Assembly: GCA_003216895.1 (NCBI GenBank)
Contig: QCID01000001.1
Location: forward strand, 1-64,000
Direction: 5' to 3'
Source of the DNA: Prochlorococcus sp. AG-402-K04
GTDB lineage: Bacteria; Cyanobacteriota; Cyanobacteriia; PCC-6307; Cyanobiaceae
Length of the DNA stretch: 64,000 nt
The stretch's first letter is position 1. Each line of letters opens with the position of its first letter. The position numbers and the translations under genes were made by a program. Shown here piece by piece: positions 54,863-63,938 of this stretch. A model generated the notes under the pieces. The model was not told the origin of the DNA and did not search any database. It was given only the letters and a program-made list of their open reading frames with translations.

Positions 54863-54881
54863 ATTATAGTACGTTTGAACT
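54863..54881 (-). promoter_or_regulatory. Putative LexA operator and -10 element of umuDC
   Basis: A near-palindrome AGTACGTTTGAACT (plus strand, 54868-54881), with half-sites AGTAC and GAACT around 4 bases, close to the cyanobacterial LexA consensus (RGTAC-N3-DGTWCB), with one clear mismatch. On the minus strand TATAAT (54863-54868) directly adjoins it and is in the right place for a -10 element, 23-28 bases upstream of the umuD ATG. LexA binding here would block RNA polymerase. Confidence 0.7.
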
Positions 54882-54903
54882 ATAATTACTGCTTCGCGTT
54901 TGT

Positions 54904-55341
54904 TTATTCCTTGTGGTAAGGACCTCCTTGGGTAATGGTTTTTGCGCGGTAGAGTTGTTCCACTAATATTAGGCGAGCAATTTCATGCGGAAAAGTTAAA
55001 GGTGAAAGACTTAATTGCCAAGAGGCGGAATTATTAAGGGAAGGGGAAAGACCCGAAGCGCCTCCAATTACAAAAATAATTTTTTGATTGTAAGAATTTA
55101 GAAGTTTTGTTGCTAGCTGTTTTGATGTGAAAGATTGACCATTTTCATTAAGAGTTACGAGGATTTCATTTTTTCTAATAATTTCTTTGATCGTATGTTC
55201 TTCTTTTGTTTGGTTGTTGTCTTTTAATTCTATAACTTCTAAACCAGGCAATCTTTTTAGGTACATTTCTATACCTTCTTGGATCCACCTTTTTTTTATT
55301 TTTCCTATGGCAATGATTTTATAGTGTGAAATATTAAGCAT
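54904..55341 (-). CDS. rlmH: 23S rRNA (pseudouridine1915-N3)-methyltransferase RlmH
   Basis: A SPOUT-fold methyltransferase that modifies helix 69 of 23S rRNA. The family signature is FVIGGASGLSPSL with LSLSPLTFPHEIARLILVEQ and LYRAKTITQGGPYHKE at the C-terminus. The ATG at 55341 (MLNISHYKIIAIGKIKK) gives 145 residues, close to the usual 150-160; a longer frame back to 55365 overlaps the upstream gene by 14 bases and is less likely. Confidence 0.93.
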   Translation of the reverse strand: MLNISHYKIIAIGKIKKRWIQEGIEMYLKRLPGLEVIELKDNNQTKEEHTIKEIIRKNEILVTLNENGQSFTSKQLATKLLNSYNQKIIFVIGGASGLSPSLNNSASWQLSLSPLTFPHEIARLILVEQLYRAKTITQGGPYHKE

Positions 55342-55351
55342 AAATATATTT

Positions 55352-55717
55352 CTAATCGAGATCATCTTCGAGTAGAAATTGTTGGAATTGTGTATATAGG
55401 TTTAGCGAATCTTCAGCCGAAAGATCCTTAGAATTTTTATTAATCTTTGGATTTGAATCAGAAGAAATTTTTACATTATTTGATTCAAGCTTTTTTAATC
55501 TTTCAAGTAGATGAGGGGGAACACTTCCATCTGAACTTATTTCCATCAACTCTCGAAAAAGTTGTTCAGGGTTGGTTTCGGTTTCAACAGGGTGTAATTT
55601 TTGATTTGTTGTTTCTTTGATATTCTTTAATTGATTTGATTTAGGTTTTGATATCTCTTTGGGAAGTTTTCGTCCTAGCTCTTTAAGGCGCTCAAGGCTA
55701 TGGCTATCAAAAGTCAT
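55352..55717 (-). CDS. Conserved-looking cyanobacterial hypothetical protein
   Basis: 121 residues, highly charged, with two similar segments, SLERLKELGRKLPKE (7-21) and PHLLERLKKLESNN (67-80). It is directly upstream of rlmH with a 10-base gap. It is probably soluble, helical and partly disordered. Unknown function. Confidence 0.65.
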   Translation of the reverse strand: MTFDSHSLERLKELGRKLPKEISKPKSNQLKNIKETTNQKLHPVETETNPEQLFRELMEISSDGSVPPHLLERLKKLESNNVKISSDSNPKINKNSKDLSAEDSLNLYTQFQQFLLEDDLD

Positions 55718-55843
55718 TTTTTAAAATGTATATTGATTAAAGATCTTCTTATTAGTATATTTTAAATAATTTATTTTTATTTGAGTGAAATATGTGATCG
55801 TTTCTCATGTGGTTTTGAGATTTTGCGTTTGGGCGATAAAACT

Positions 55844-56701
55844 TTGAGTGGCTTTAGGCATATTCCTAGAAAACGCTTTGGTCAACATTGGTTGAAAGAT
55901 CATGGTGTATTGAATCAAATAGTTAAGGCTGCTGAATTAAAGTCTGAAGATTGCGTCTTAGAAGTTGGTCCAGGTAAAGGAGCTTTAACTGAAAAATTAA
56001 TTGAATCCCAAGCAAGATTCATTCAAGCCATTGAGCTAGATAGAGATTTAGTCGTTGGTTTAAAAAAACGTTTTAGTCATCAAAGTAAATTTAGTTTGAG
56101 AGAGGGAGATGTTCTATCTGCTCCACTTGAGGCTGTAAATGGACTGAGTATTAACAAAGTTGTAGCTAATATTCCTTATAACATCACAGGTCCACTATTA
56201 AAAAGATTGATTGGCGAATTAAGAAAAGCACCTGAAAATAGTTTTGAAACTTTAGTTTTACTTATGCAGAAAGAGGTGGCACAAAGACTTTTGGCTCTTC
56301 CCGGAACTAGTAGTTTTAGTGCTTTAAGTGTACGTATTCAGCTCCTAGCAAAATGTCAGGATGTATGCGATGTGCCTCCTAAATGTTTTCAACCGGCACC
56401 TAAGGTGGATTCCAAAGTAGTCATGATTAAGCCCTTCTTGTCAAGTGAGCCAGATTTCTATGAGATAGGGAATTTATTAGAGAAGCTTTTGAAGCATGCT
56501 TTTGCTGGTAGAAGAAAGAAATTACGAAACACGATTGGAAGTTTTGTTACTTCCAACGATCAGATAAAGGAATTTTTGGACTATAGAGGTATTAGTCTTG
56601 ATCAAAGACCACAGGAAATTTCAGCTTCCAATTGGTTTGCCTTGGCAAAAGCTTTAAAAGAAACTTGTGTTATTGAAAATGGTCCCCTCCAAAGCGAATG
56701 A
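55844..56701 (+). CDS. rsmA: 16S rRNA dimethyladenosine transferase RsmA (KsgA)
   Basis: Dimethylates A1518/A1519 of 16S rRNA. The hallmark FGQHWLKD, the SAM motif LEVGPGKGALT and the catalytic NIPYNITGPLLKRL are present, and the C-terminal domain is complete. Start choice is uncertain: an open frame extends to a TTG at 55781, but the TTG at 55844 gives MSGFRHIPRKRFGQHW, which fits homologues better, so it is chosen here. No ATG is available near the 5' end. Confidence 0.93.
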   Translation: MSGFRHIPRKRFGQHWLKDHGVLNQIVKAAELKSEDCVLEVGPGKGALTEKLIESQARFIQAIELDRDLVVGLKKRFSHQSKFSLREGDVLSAPLEAVNGLSINKVVANIPYNITGPLLKRLIGELRKAPENSFETLVLLMQKEVAQRLLALPGTSSFSALSVRIQLLAKCQDVCDVPPKCFQPAPKVDSKVVMIKPFLSSEPDFYEIGNLLEKLLKHAFAGRRKKLRNTIGSFVTSNDQIKEFLDYRGISLDQRPQEISASNWFALAKALKETCVIENGPLQSE

Positions 56702-57638
56702 TGATTTTCTTATTGCAGAAGCACATGCAAAAATTAATCTACATTTAGAGGTCTTAGGAATTAGGAATGATGGCTTTCATGAATTAGCAATGGTCATGCA
56801 AAGTATTAATTTAAGTGATCAATTAAAGATGATAAATAGTGCAGATCATAATATTACTCTTAAATCTAATAATAACGAGATTACTAATGGTGAAGACAAT
56901 TTAATTATAAAAGCTGCAAATCTTTTGAAAAATAAAGTAGGTAATACACAATTAGGTGTTGATATTGAACTTGAAAAAAATATTCCGATAGGAGCAGGAC
57001 TGGCAGGCGGATCTACAGATGCAGCTGCAACATTAGTTGGATTGAATAAACTCTGGAAATTAAATCTAAAGACTGAAGAATTAGAGCACTTATCAAAAGA
57101 AATAGGCTCAGATATCCCTTTTTGCATCTCAGGAGGTAGGCAGATATGTTTCGGTCGTGGAGAAATTTTAGAAAAATTAAAATATGATCGGTTTGATTTG
57201 GGTCTTATTTTGGTTAAAGACCCTTCAATACAAGTTTCTACACCAGTTGCATATAAATCATATAAAGAACGATATGGTGATAGCTATCTTAAGGATGATA
57301 GAGATTTTGAAATCAAGAGAAACATAATCAGATCTAATGACTGGTCGGATCAGTCGCTTTTAGATAATCGAAAGGAAATTCAAAATGATTTACAAAAAAT
57401 CGTTCGTCCTATGACACCAGAGGTTGAAAAGTCTTTAAATATATTGTCTCGTTTACCTGATTCTCGTCTCGTTTCAATGAGTGGTTCTGGTCCAAGTTGT
57501 TTTGCATTGTATGAAAATTATAACCAAGCAAATAAAGTACTTAAAGATCATATTAATGAATTTGAAAGAGCTGGTTTATCCGCTTGGGTATGTTCAATGA
57601 AATCTAATGGAGTTCAATTAACAAATGAATTCACCTAG
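56679..57638 (+). CDS. ispE: 4-diphosphocytidyl-2-C-methyl-D-erythritol kinase
   Basis: A GHMP kinase of the MEP isoprenoid pathway. The ATP-binding Gly-rich motif PIGAGLAGGSTDAA (103-116) and the substrate-binding AHAKINLHLEVLGIRNDGFHEL at the N-terminus mark IspE. The ATG at 56679 overlaps the rsmA end by 23 bases, whereas a GTG at 56667 is less likely. Supplies precursors for chlorophyll phytol and carotenoids. Confidence 0.95.
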   Translation: MVPSKANDDFLIAEAHAKINLHLEVLGIRNDGFHELAMVMQSINLSDQLKMINSADHNITLKSNNNEITNGEDNLIIKAANLLKNKVGNTQLGVDIELEKNIPIGAGLAGGSTDAAATLVGLNKLWKLNLKTEELEHLSKEIGSDIPFCISGGRQICFGRGEILEKLKYDRFDLGLILVKDPSIQVSTPVAYKSYKERYGDSYLKDDRDFEIKRNIIRSNDWSDQSLLDNRKEIQNDLQKIVRPMTPEVEKSLNILSRLPDSRLVSMSGSGPSCFALYENYNQANKVLKDHINEFERAGLSAWVCSMKSNGVQLTNEFT

Positions 57639-57987
57639 TAATGGCTTTAAAAATGAATCTGATGAATTAGCTAATTCATCAGCAAGTCCTATAGTTAACG
57701 CTAGTTCTGAACCAAAGAAAGGCCCCTTAAGCTTTCTTTCGGGTTCGATTACCAGTTTATCTTTTAGCTTGTTAAGCCTTTTTATTAGTAAAAAAATAGT
57801 TTTATATTTTTCGATTCATACTCCGAATTATTCTTCACCAATTGCTCAGAGTATTGCTTCGGGTTTTAAAACATTAATCATTGGAATTAGTTTTCTTGCA
57901 ACTTTTACGTTTGGTTTTATTGGACTTGGTTTGTTTTTAGTATTTCTTCGAAGTTTGATAGAAGGCAACAAGGACAAAACTGACTAG
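57625..57987 (+). CDS. DUF3082 membrane protein
   Basis: 120 residues, with a polar N-terminus (about 1-35) and two membrane helices, SGSITSLSFSLLSLF and later TLIIGISFLATFTFGFIGLG. It matches the cyanobacterial DUF3082 family, commonly next to ispE. It overlaps the ispE end by 14 bases, suggesting coupling. Function unknown. Confidence 0.8.
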   Translation: MNSPSNGFKNESDELANSSASPIVNASSEPKKGPLSFLSGSITSLSFSLLSLFISKKIVLYFSIHTPNYSSPIAQSIASGFKTLIIGISFLATFTFGFIGLGLFLVFLRSLIEGNKDKTD

Positions 57988-58023
57988 TATTTAAATATTA
58001 AATTGTCATATTGAGATCTTTCT

Positions 58024-58119
58024 ATGACTCTTCATGATTTAGGACTTCTAGTTTTATTACTCTCTCCTGGAATGTTGCTTTCCATCTTGCTGTTATCGAC
58101 TTTTGCTGCAGGTGGGTAA
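58024..58119 (+). CDS. Short hydrophobic peptide (31 aa)
   Basis: An ATG frame, beginning MTLHDLGLLVLLLSPGMLLS and ending FAAGG, that is almost entirely one membrane helix. Length and composition resemble the single-helix photosystem or cytochrome b6f subunits, but it matches none that I know. It lies 62 bases before pdhB. Confidence 0.5.
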   Translation: MTLHDLGLLVLLLSPGMLLSILLLSTFAAGG

Positions 58120-58181
58120 TTAGGCACAGTTTGAGATAGTTTGGAATAACAAACCGGTAATCCGGACGATCTGTTAATTCT

Positions 58182-59171
58182 GTGAAAGGGACTCTTTTAT
58201 TTAATGCTCTTCGTGAAGCAATTGATGAAGAAATGGACAGAGATCCTTTGGTCTGTGTAATGGGAGAGGATGTTGGACAATATGGCGGCTCTTATAAAGT
58301 TACAAAAGATTTGTATGAAAAATATGGAGAGTTCAGAGTATTAGATACACCAATTGCTGAAAATAGTTTTACTGGTATGGCCGTTGGTGCTGCCATGACA
58401 GGTTTAAGACCTATTGTGGAAGGGATGAATATGGGGTTTTTGTTACTTGCGTTCAATCAAATATCCAACAATATGGGAATGCTTAGATATACGAGCGGCG
58501 GAAATTTCACTATTCCAACAGTTGTTAGAGGTCCTGGTGGTGTTGGAAGGCAATTAGGTGCTGAACACAGTCAAAGACTTGAAGCCTATTTTCATGCAGT
58601 TCCTGGTATAAAAATTGTGGCTTGTAGTACTCCCACGAATGCTAAAGGTCTAATGAAAGCTGCAATTAGAGACAATAATCCTGTTCTTTTCTTTGAACAT
58701 GTTCTTCTGTATAACCTCACTGAAGAGCTGCCTGAGGGCGATTATGTATGTGCCTTAGATCAAGCCGATCTCGTGAAGCAGGGAAGTGACATTACGATTT
58801 TGACTTATTCGAGAATGCGTCACCACTGCTTAAAAGCAGTTGAGCTTCTTGAAGGGAAAGGCATTGATGTTGAATTAATTGATTTAATAAGTCTTAAGCC
58901 TTTTGATATGGAAACTATATCTAAATCAATAAGAAAAACTCATAGAGTAATTATTGTTGAAGAATGTATGAAAACAGGTGGTATTGCAGCTGAGTTAATG
59001 TCTTTGATTACTGAGAATTGCTTCGATGATTTAGATTCTCCTCCTGTTCGTTTAAGCAGTCAGGACATTCCTACGCCTTATAATGGAAACTTAGAAAACT
59101 TAACTATTATTCAACCTCACCAGATAGTTGAAGCTGCTGAAAAGATAATTAATAATGGTGGAGTAGATTAA
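58182..59171 (+). CDS. pdhB: Pyruvate dehydrogenase E1 component, beta subunit
   Basis: 329 residues. The transketolase-type TPP-binding beta fold starts [20 protein letters not shown] and includes [17 protein letters not shown]. The C-terminal half carries the swinging interface with [18 protein letters not shown]. The start is a GTG at 58182. pdhA is not in the window. It lies directly upstream of secD, with a two-base gap. Confidence 0.95.
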   Translation: MKGTLLFNALREAIDEEMDRDPLVCVMGEDVGQYGGSYKVTKDLYEKYGEFRVLDTPIAENSFTGMAVGAAMTGLRPIVEGMNMGFLLLAFNQISNNMGMLRYTSGGNFTIPTVVRGPGGVGRQLGAEHSQRLEAYFHAVPGIKIVACSTPTNAKGLMKAAIRDNNPVLFFEHVLLYNLTEELPEGDYVCALDQADLVKQGSDITILTYSRMRHHCLKAVELLEGKGIDVELIDLISLKPFDMETISKSIRKTHRVIIVEECMKTGGIAAELMSLITENCFDDLDSPPVRLSSQDIPTPYNGNLENLTIIQPHQIVEAAEKIINNGGVD

Positions 59172-59173
59172 TA

Positions 59174-60664
59174 ATGGGCAGAAAGAACTATTGGTTTCTT
59201 GTAGTAATCATTTTTGCAGTTTTAAGTATTTTTATATGCACCAATATACCTTTCCAATTAGGACTGGATCTACGCGGAGGTAGTCAACTAACTCTAGAGG
59301 TTCAGCCTACTAATCAAATTACAAAAATCACCCCCAATGAAATCGAAGGAGTTAAAGCTGTTCTTGATAAGAGGGTAAACGGATTAGGAGTTTCAGATTC
59401 ACAACTTCAAACTGTAGGAACAAATCAATTGCTATTAGAACTTCCTGGGGAACAAGATCCTTCTGGAGCGGCGAAAGTATTAGGTGAAACTGCTCTATTA
59501 GAATTCAGAATTCAAAAAAATGATACAGCAGGTCAATTAAGAGATTTACAAACTCAACGAAATAAGGTTGAATCTTTTATTGAATTATTAGAAGATAATA
59601 AAAATTCAGCTCAATTAATAAAGGAGATCAATATTAATAATGAAATTAATCAATTATTCGAAAAATATAATATTCAATCCGACCAGATATTAGATGTAGA
59701 TCAATTCAATCTTTTGAGGAATAAAATAAGTGCTGACATTGCAGGTCTGTTTGAACCGACATCATTAACTGGAAAATATTTGACAAATGCAGGTAGACGA
59801 CAAGATCAAAATACTAATAATTGGGAAGTTACTTTAAGCTTCAATAATGAGGGAGGTGAATTATTTGCAGATCTTACGAAATCCATTGCTGGCACCCCTC
59901 GATTGCTTGGAATTGTTATTGATGGTATTTCATATAGCGAAGCAAGTGTAGGAAAGCAATTTGAAACTGCCGGCATTACTGGTGGGGCCGCGACAATAAG
60001 CGGAAATTTTACTGCTGATGAAGCTAGGAATTTAGAAGTTCAATTAAGGGGAGGAGCTTTGCCTCTACCTATTGAAATTATTCAGATAAGAACAATAGGA
60101 CCTTCTCTGGGAACTCAAAATATTCGTCTCAGTCTTTTTGCTGCTCTCACAGGTTTGCTTTTTGTAGGTATTTTTATGATCTTTATCTATAAACTAGCTG
60201 GATTTGTTTCCGTTTTGGCATTGTCTTTTTACTCGCTCTTCACCCTATCTATTTATGTTTTACTTCCAGTGACTCTTACTCTTCCAGGTATAGCTGGGTT
60301 TATCTTAAGCATAGGAATGGCTGTTGACGCTAATGTTCTTATTTTTGAAAGATTAAAGGAAGAATTACGCAATGGAAATACCTTGATTCGTTCAATAGAC
60401 GCAAGTTTTAGAAATGCTTTCTCATCAATAATAGATGGCCATTTAACTACTTTAATAAGCTGTATTACGCTATTTTATTTGGGCACTGGATTTGTAAAAG
60501 GTTTTGCAGCTACATTGGGTATTGGTGTTGTTTTGAGCTTGTTTACAGCCTTAACATGTACTAAAGCAATATTGAAGTTCCTAATGAGTTATCAAGGCCT
60601 TAGAAAGATTTCTAACTTTATTAACCCTAATCAGATTTCTCAACCTTCTATCAACGTTCAATAG
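59174..60664 (+). CDS. secD: Protein translocase subunit SecD
   Basis: 496 residues. The N-terminal helix, DLRGGSQLTLEV (family D1-D5 motifs) and the large periplasmic loop are followed by a six-helix export domain with AGFILSIGMAVDANVLIFERLKEE. It works with SecF to drive late steps of Sec-dependent export using the proton motive force. Starts 2 bases after pdhB. Confidence 0.95.
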   Translation: MGRKNYWFLVVIIFAVLSIFICTNIPFQLGLDLRGGSQLTLEVQPTNQITKITPNEIEGVKAVLDKRVNGLGVSDSQLQTVGTNQLLLELPGEQDPSGAAKVLGETALLEFRIQKNDTAGQLRDLQTQRNKVESFIELLEDNKNSAQLIKEININNEINQLFEKYNIQSDQILDVDQFNLLRNKISADIAGLFEPTSLTGKYLTNAGRRQDQNTNNWEVTLSFNNEGGELFADLTKSIAGTPRLLGIVIDGISYSEASVGKQFETAGITGGAATISGNFTADEARNLEVQLRGGALPLPIEIIQIRTIGPSLGTQNIRLSLFAALTGLLFVGIFMIFIYKLAGFVSVLALSFYSLFTLSIYVLLPVTLTLPGIAGFILSIGMAVDANVLIFERLKEELRNGNTLIRSIDASFRNAFSSIIDGHLTTLISCITLFYLGTGFVKGFAATLGIGVVLSLFTALTCTKAILKFLMSYQGLRKISNFINPNQISQPSINVQ

Positions 60665-60683
60665 CAACTAATTAAATTAAATT

Positions 60684-61649
60684 ATGAAAGCTAATTTTAA
60701 TGTTCAACTCTATAAAAATAGAAAAAATGTTTGGCTTGTTTCATTCTCTTTATGCTTAATATCAATAATTGGAATGCTAATTTGCCTTAAAAGTGATTTT
60801 ATTAAGTCCCCTTTAAATCTTGGGTTAGATTATACCGGAGGGACTCAAATAACTTTAGAGAGGAGTTGTACTGATGAATGTATTAACTTAAATACAAGTG
60901 TCATATCTAATAAAATAATCGCTTTGAAAAATAATGATATAAATTTTAGTTCAAATACATCTCCTAATTTAACTAGATCACAAATACAATTACTCGATAA
61001 TTCACAATTAATATCCATTAGGCTTCCATTTCTTTCTGCAGCTCAATCTGAGTCTGTAGTGGCAGAGGTAAATAAATCTTTTGGCCCATTTAAAAATGAA
61101 AATACTTCAGTTGAAATTATTGGTCCAAGTCTTGGGAAGCAGTTACTTAAAAGTAGTTTGATTTCTTTATTCTTTGCTTTTCTTGGAATAGCTTTATATA
61201 TTAATTTTAGATATGATAGAAGATACTCATTCTTAGCTTTATTTGCTCTTTTGCATGACATACTTATTGTTTGTGGTGTATTTGCATGGCTTGGATATCT
61301 TCTTAATGTAGAGGTCGACTCCTTATTTGCTGTTTCTCTTTTGACCATTGCAGGGTATTCAGTAAACAATACTGTTGTTGTTTTTGATAGGATTAGAGAG
61401 AAGAGTTTGATAGAGAATCAATTAAGTTTTAAAGATCAAATTGACAAAGCTGTTGGCGCAACATTAACCAGGACACTTTATACAAGTTTTACTACACTCC
61501 TACCTTTAATATGTATATTGATTTGGGGAGGATCAACATTGTATTGGTTTGCATTCGCTTTGGTAATCGGTGTTATAGCTGGATCTTGGTCGAGTATTGC
61601 TTTAGCCCCTTCATTATTATCAATAACAAGTAAAAAAGAGTTTGATTAA
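60684..61649 (+). CDS. secF: Protein translocase subunit SecF
   Basis: 321 residues. The GLDYTGGTQITLE motif after helix 1 and the conserved FALLHDILIVCGVFAWLGYLLNVEVD with GYSVNNTVVVFDRIRE match SecF. It starts 19 bases after secD. Together with SecD it forms the SecDF complex in the cytoplasmic and thylakoid membranes. Confidence 0.95.
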   Translation: MKANFNVQLYKNRKNVWLVSFSLCLISIIGMLICLKSDFIKSPLNLGLDYTGGTQITLERSCTDECINLNTSVISNKIIALKNNDINFSSNTSPNLTRSQIQLLDNSQLISIRLPFLSAAQSESVVAEVNKSFGPFKNENTSVEIIGPSLGKQLLKSSLISLFFAFLGIALYINFRYDRRYSFLALFALLHDILIVCGVFAWLGYLLNVEVDSLFAVSLLTIAGYSVNNTVVVFDRIREKSLIENQLSFKDQIDKAVGATLTRTLYTSFTTLLPLICILIWGGSTLYWFAFALVIGVIAGSWSSIALAPSLLSITSKKEFD

Positions 61650-61655
61650 TTAAAT

Positions 61656-61877
61656 ATGGACTTTATTTATATAGATAGATTAATTATTTATATAAAATAC
61701 AACTGGTTACCAATTCTTCTAATAATACTGTCAATATATGATTTAAGAATTGATATTAGAATTCTAATCGATTATTTCACTTTTTCGACTCTTTTTTATA
61801 CTATTTCAGAACACCCTTTGGCGATTACAATATTAATTACAAGTACCTCTCTATTTAAAACTAAAAACAGTTCTTGA
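61656..61877 (+). CDS. Small membrane protein downstream of secF
   Basis: 73 residues with about two hydrophobic helices, rich in Ile, Leu, Tyr and Asp. It starts 6 bases after the secF stop and is therefore likely co-transcribed. No family recognised. Confidence 0.6.
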   Translation: MDFIYIDRLIIYIKYNWLPILLIILSIYDLRIDIRILIDYFTFSTLFYTISEHPLAITILITSTSLFKTKNSS

Positions 61878-61937
61878 ATAATAGGAAATTATATATAACT
61901 ATATTTTTAAATGTGCTTAAGTCTAAAAAAATATGAT

Positions 61938-62141
61938 TTATTTTTTATTTTTTGACTTTTTAGATGACTTTGGTTCGATTACTACTAATAGCTCCTCCAT
62001 TTGTGTCATCAATTTTTTGACTTCTGATGGCTCTGGAAGTGATAATTCTTCTGTTACTCCTAAATGCATTTTTCTTAGTTCAGATCGTAGAATCTTTAGT
62101 GACGCCTTAACTTCTTCCTTCTTTTCCTTAGCGGTTGCCAT
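61938..62141 (-). CDS. Small helical hypothetical protein
   Basis: 67 residues, basic and acidic with a strong coiled-coil look (ATAKEKKEEVKASLKILRSE) and a Lys/Ser tail ending KSSKKSKNKK. ATG start. It is chosen over the opposite-strand frame at the same position because its composition is more protein-like. Confidence 0.6.
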   Translation of the reverse strand: MATAKEKKEEVKASLKILRSELRKMHLGVTEELSLPEPSEVKKLMTQMEELLVVIEPKSSKKSKNKK

Positions 62142-62288
62142 CTTTTCTTTGTCTTAAAACATTTATCATTATACATGATCTTATTAATTCAGAGTCACTT
62201 AGATTTCCAAATCAAATTACTAAGGATATAATTTGATTTAATGTAGTTCATGAAAATTGAACTTATGAATTTCTAATCATATTCGAAC

Positions 62289-63938
62289 ATGCAAGTTCTT
62301 CCAACTAATATTATTAACTATAAGAAGATTAAAGTAGGAGTAAAAAATTTTTTCTTAAAGAATCAAATAATTATTGTACCTTTACTTTTTCTTCTTCTTT
62401 TTGTATCACTTTATTTCCTTATCGATTTCTCTACTCAAAGCCTCGTAGCTCATGATGAAGGGCTTTATGCTAGAAGAGCAAGATTGATTGAGTATTCTGA
62501 TAATTGGTTTTCCCCCCCATTCCCTTCTCCTCACCATAAGACATTAGGAAGTTATTGGTTTATAGCTTTGTCTATAAGGTTATTTGGAAAGAGTGAATTA
62601 GCTCTAAGACTTCCAAGTATTCTGTCTTCTTTCCTTTGTTTGATTAGTTCATACTTAATTGCATTAAAAATTACAAATAAGCAGACTGCATTGATTTCTT
62701 TATACTCACTTTCATCAATTCCATTATGGATTCAATATTCAAGATATGCGAGTCCAGATATTCCATTTGTATTAAGTATTCTTTTAGTAATTTTATTTTT
62801 CCTTAAATCTTTAGATTCTTCCGAATATACAAAACAGTCTTTTTATATATTTATATCTGGTCTTTTTGTTTCTACATCTTTTTTTATTAGAAGTTATATG
62901 GCCTTTGTTCCTCTTATAGGACTCTCCCCTTTTATTTTTTATCATTTGTTAAACAAAAAATATTCTTTTAAATTTTTCTTTTGTACGGGAATATTGATTG
63001 GCTCGATACCAACGTTTCTTAATCTTTATTTTTCAGTTAAAAAGTTTGGAATTGTTGGAATCACAGCACTTTTTGACTTTGCAAAAAAACAAGCAGTTGG
63101 CGATGTTAGTTTTAATAATTTCTTATTTCTACCTTTGAATTTTTTGTATTTAACTTTTCCTATAGGAATATTAATTATAATTCTTTTAGTTTTTACTAGA
63201 TCAAATAATAAGACCAATTATCCTCTATTGACATATTGTTATCCTATTTTATCTTTAACTTTATTATTATGCATGTCTACTTCATATCCACATTACTACC
63301 TTTTTCTATTACCCCCTTTATCTATAATTTTTGCTACTTTCATTAAAAGTTATTCATTTAGATATACTTTTTCACGGTCAGCTATTGGATATTTATTATT
63401 AATACTAACTTTATTCTTATCTTCTCTCCTGATATTTTCAGTTTTTAATTATAAAGACTTAGTAATTCTCTATTCACAAGGTAATCCTGTAATAGTTTAT
63501 ATTATTACTTCATTGTTAATTTTATCATATTTAACATCTATTAGATTCCTTTTCGATTACAAACAACTTAGTTTTAATTTAATTAATTTCTTTTTTAATA
63601 TTGTTATTCCTCAATATATTTCTTTATCATTATTGTTTAATTTCGGTGTACTCGGTAATCCTAACTATAAAATAAAACTATTCTTAAAAGATATTAGTGT
63701 ATCTTCAATTGCTAATTCTAATACAATTTATTTATTCAGTGTTGACAGCAAGATTAAGACTTTGTTGTTATATTATTTACCTTCTTCTAAGGTTATAGAT
63801 GGCTCCGAAGGAATTAGAAAATACAAGTATGTAATTACTTCTAATAAGAACTCCTTTAATAAATTAGATGAACAACAATTCTTTATTCCTGTTAAAAAAT
63901 TTGACAAACACTCATTATTAATGAATATTACTAATTAA
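62289..63938 (+). CDS. GT39-like membrane glycosyltransferase (ArnT/PMT type)
   Basis: 549 residues with about eleven membrane helices. The first lumenal loop carries the catalytic D-E motif, H55-D56-E57 in VAHDEGLYARRARLIE, and a PPFPSPHHKT stretch follows. It probably moves a sugar from a polyprenyl-phosphate carrier to a lipid or protein in the periplasmic face. The acceptor is unknown. Full length in the window. Confidence 0.8.
   Translation: MQVLPTNIINYKKIKVGVKNFFLKNQIIIVPLLFLLLFVSLYFLIDFSTQSLVAHDEGLYARRARLIEYSDNWFSPPFPSPHHKTLGSYWFIALSIRLFGKSELALRLPSILSSFLCLISSYLIALKITNKQTALISLYSLSSIPLWIQYSRYASPDIPFVLSILLVILFFLKSLDSSEYTKQSFYIFISGLFVSTSFFIRSYMAFVPLIGLSPFIFYHLLNKKYSFKFFFCTGILIGSIPTFLNLYFSVKKFGIVGITALFDFAKKQAVGDVSFNNFLFLPLNFLYLTFPIGILIIILLVFTRSNNKTNYPLLTYCYPILSLTLLLCMSTSYPHYYLFLLPPLSIIFATFIKSYSFRYTFSRSAIGYLLLILTLFLSSLLIFSVFNYKDLVILYSQGNPVIVYIITSLLILSYLTSIRFLFDYKQLSFNLINFFFNIVIPQYISLSLLFNFGVLGNPNYKIKLFLKDISVSSIANSNTIYLFSVDSKIKTLLLYYLPSSKVIDGSEGIRKYKYVITSNKNSFNKLDEQQFFIPVKKFDKHSLLMNITN

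Noticed and set aside
61933..62157. A plus-strand frame opposite the 67-residue minus-strand gene
   Set aside because: The plus-strand product is Ser/Phe-rich in the way typical of antisense to Lys/Glu-rich coding sequence.
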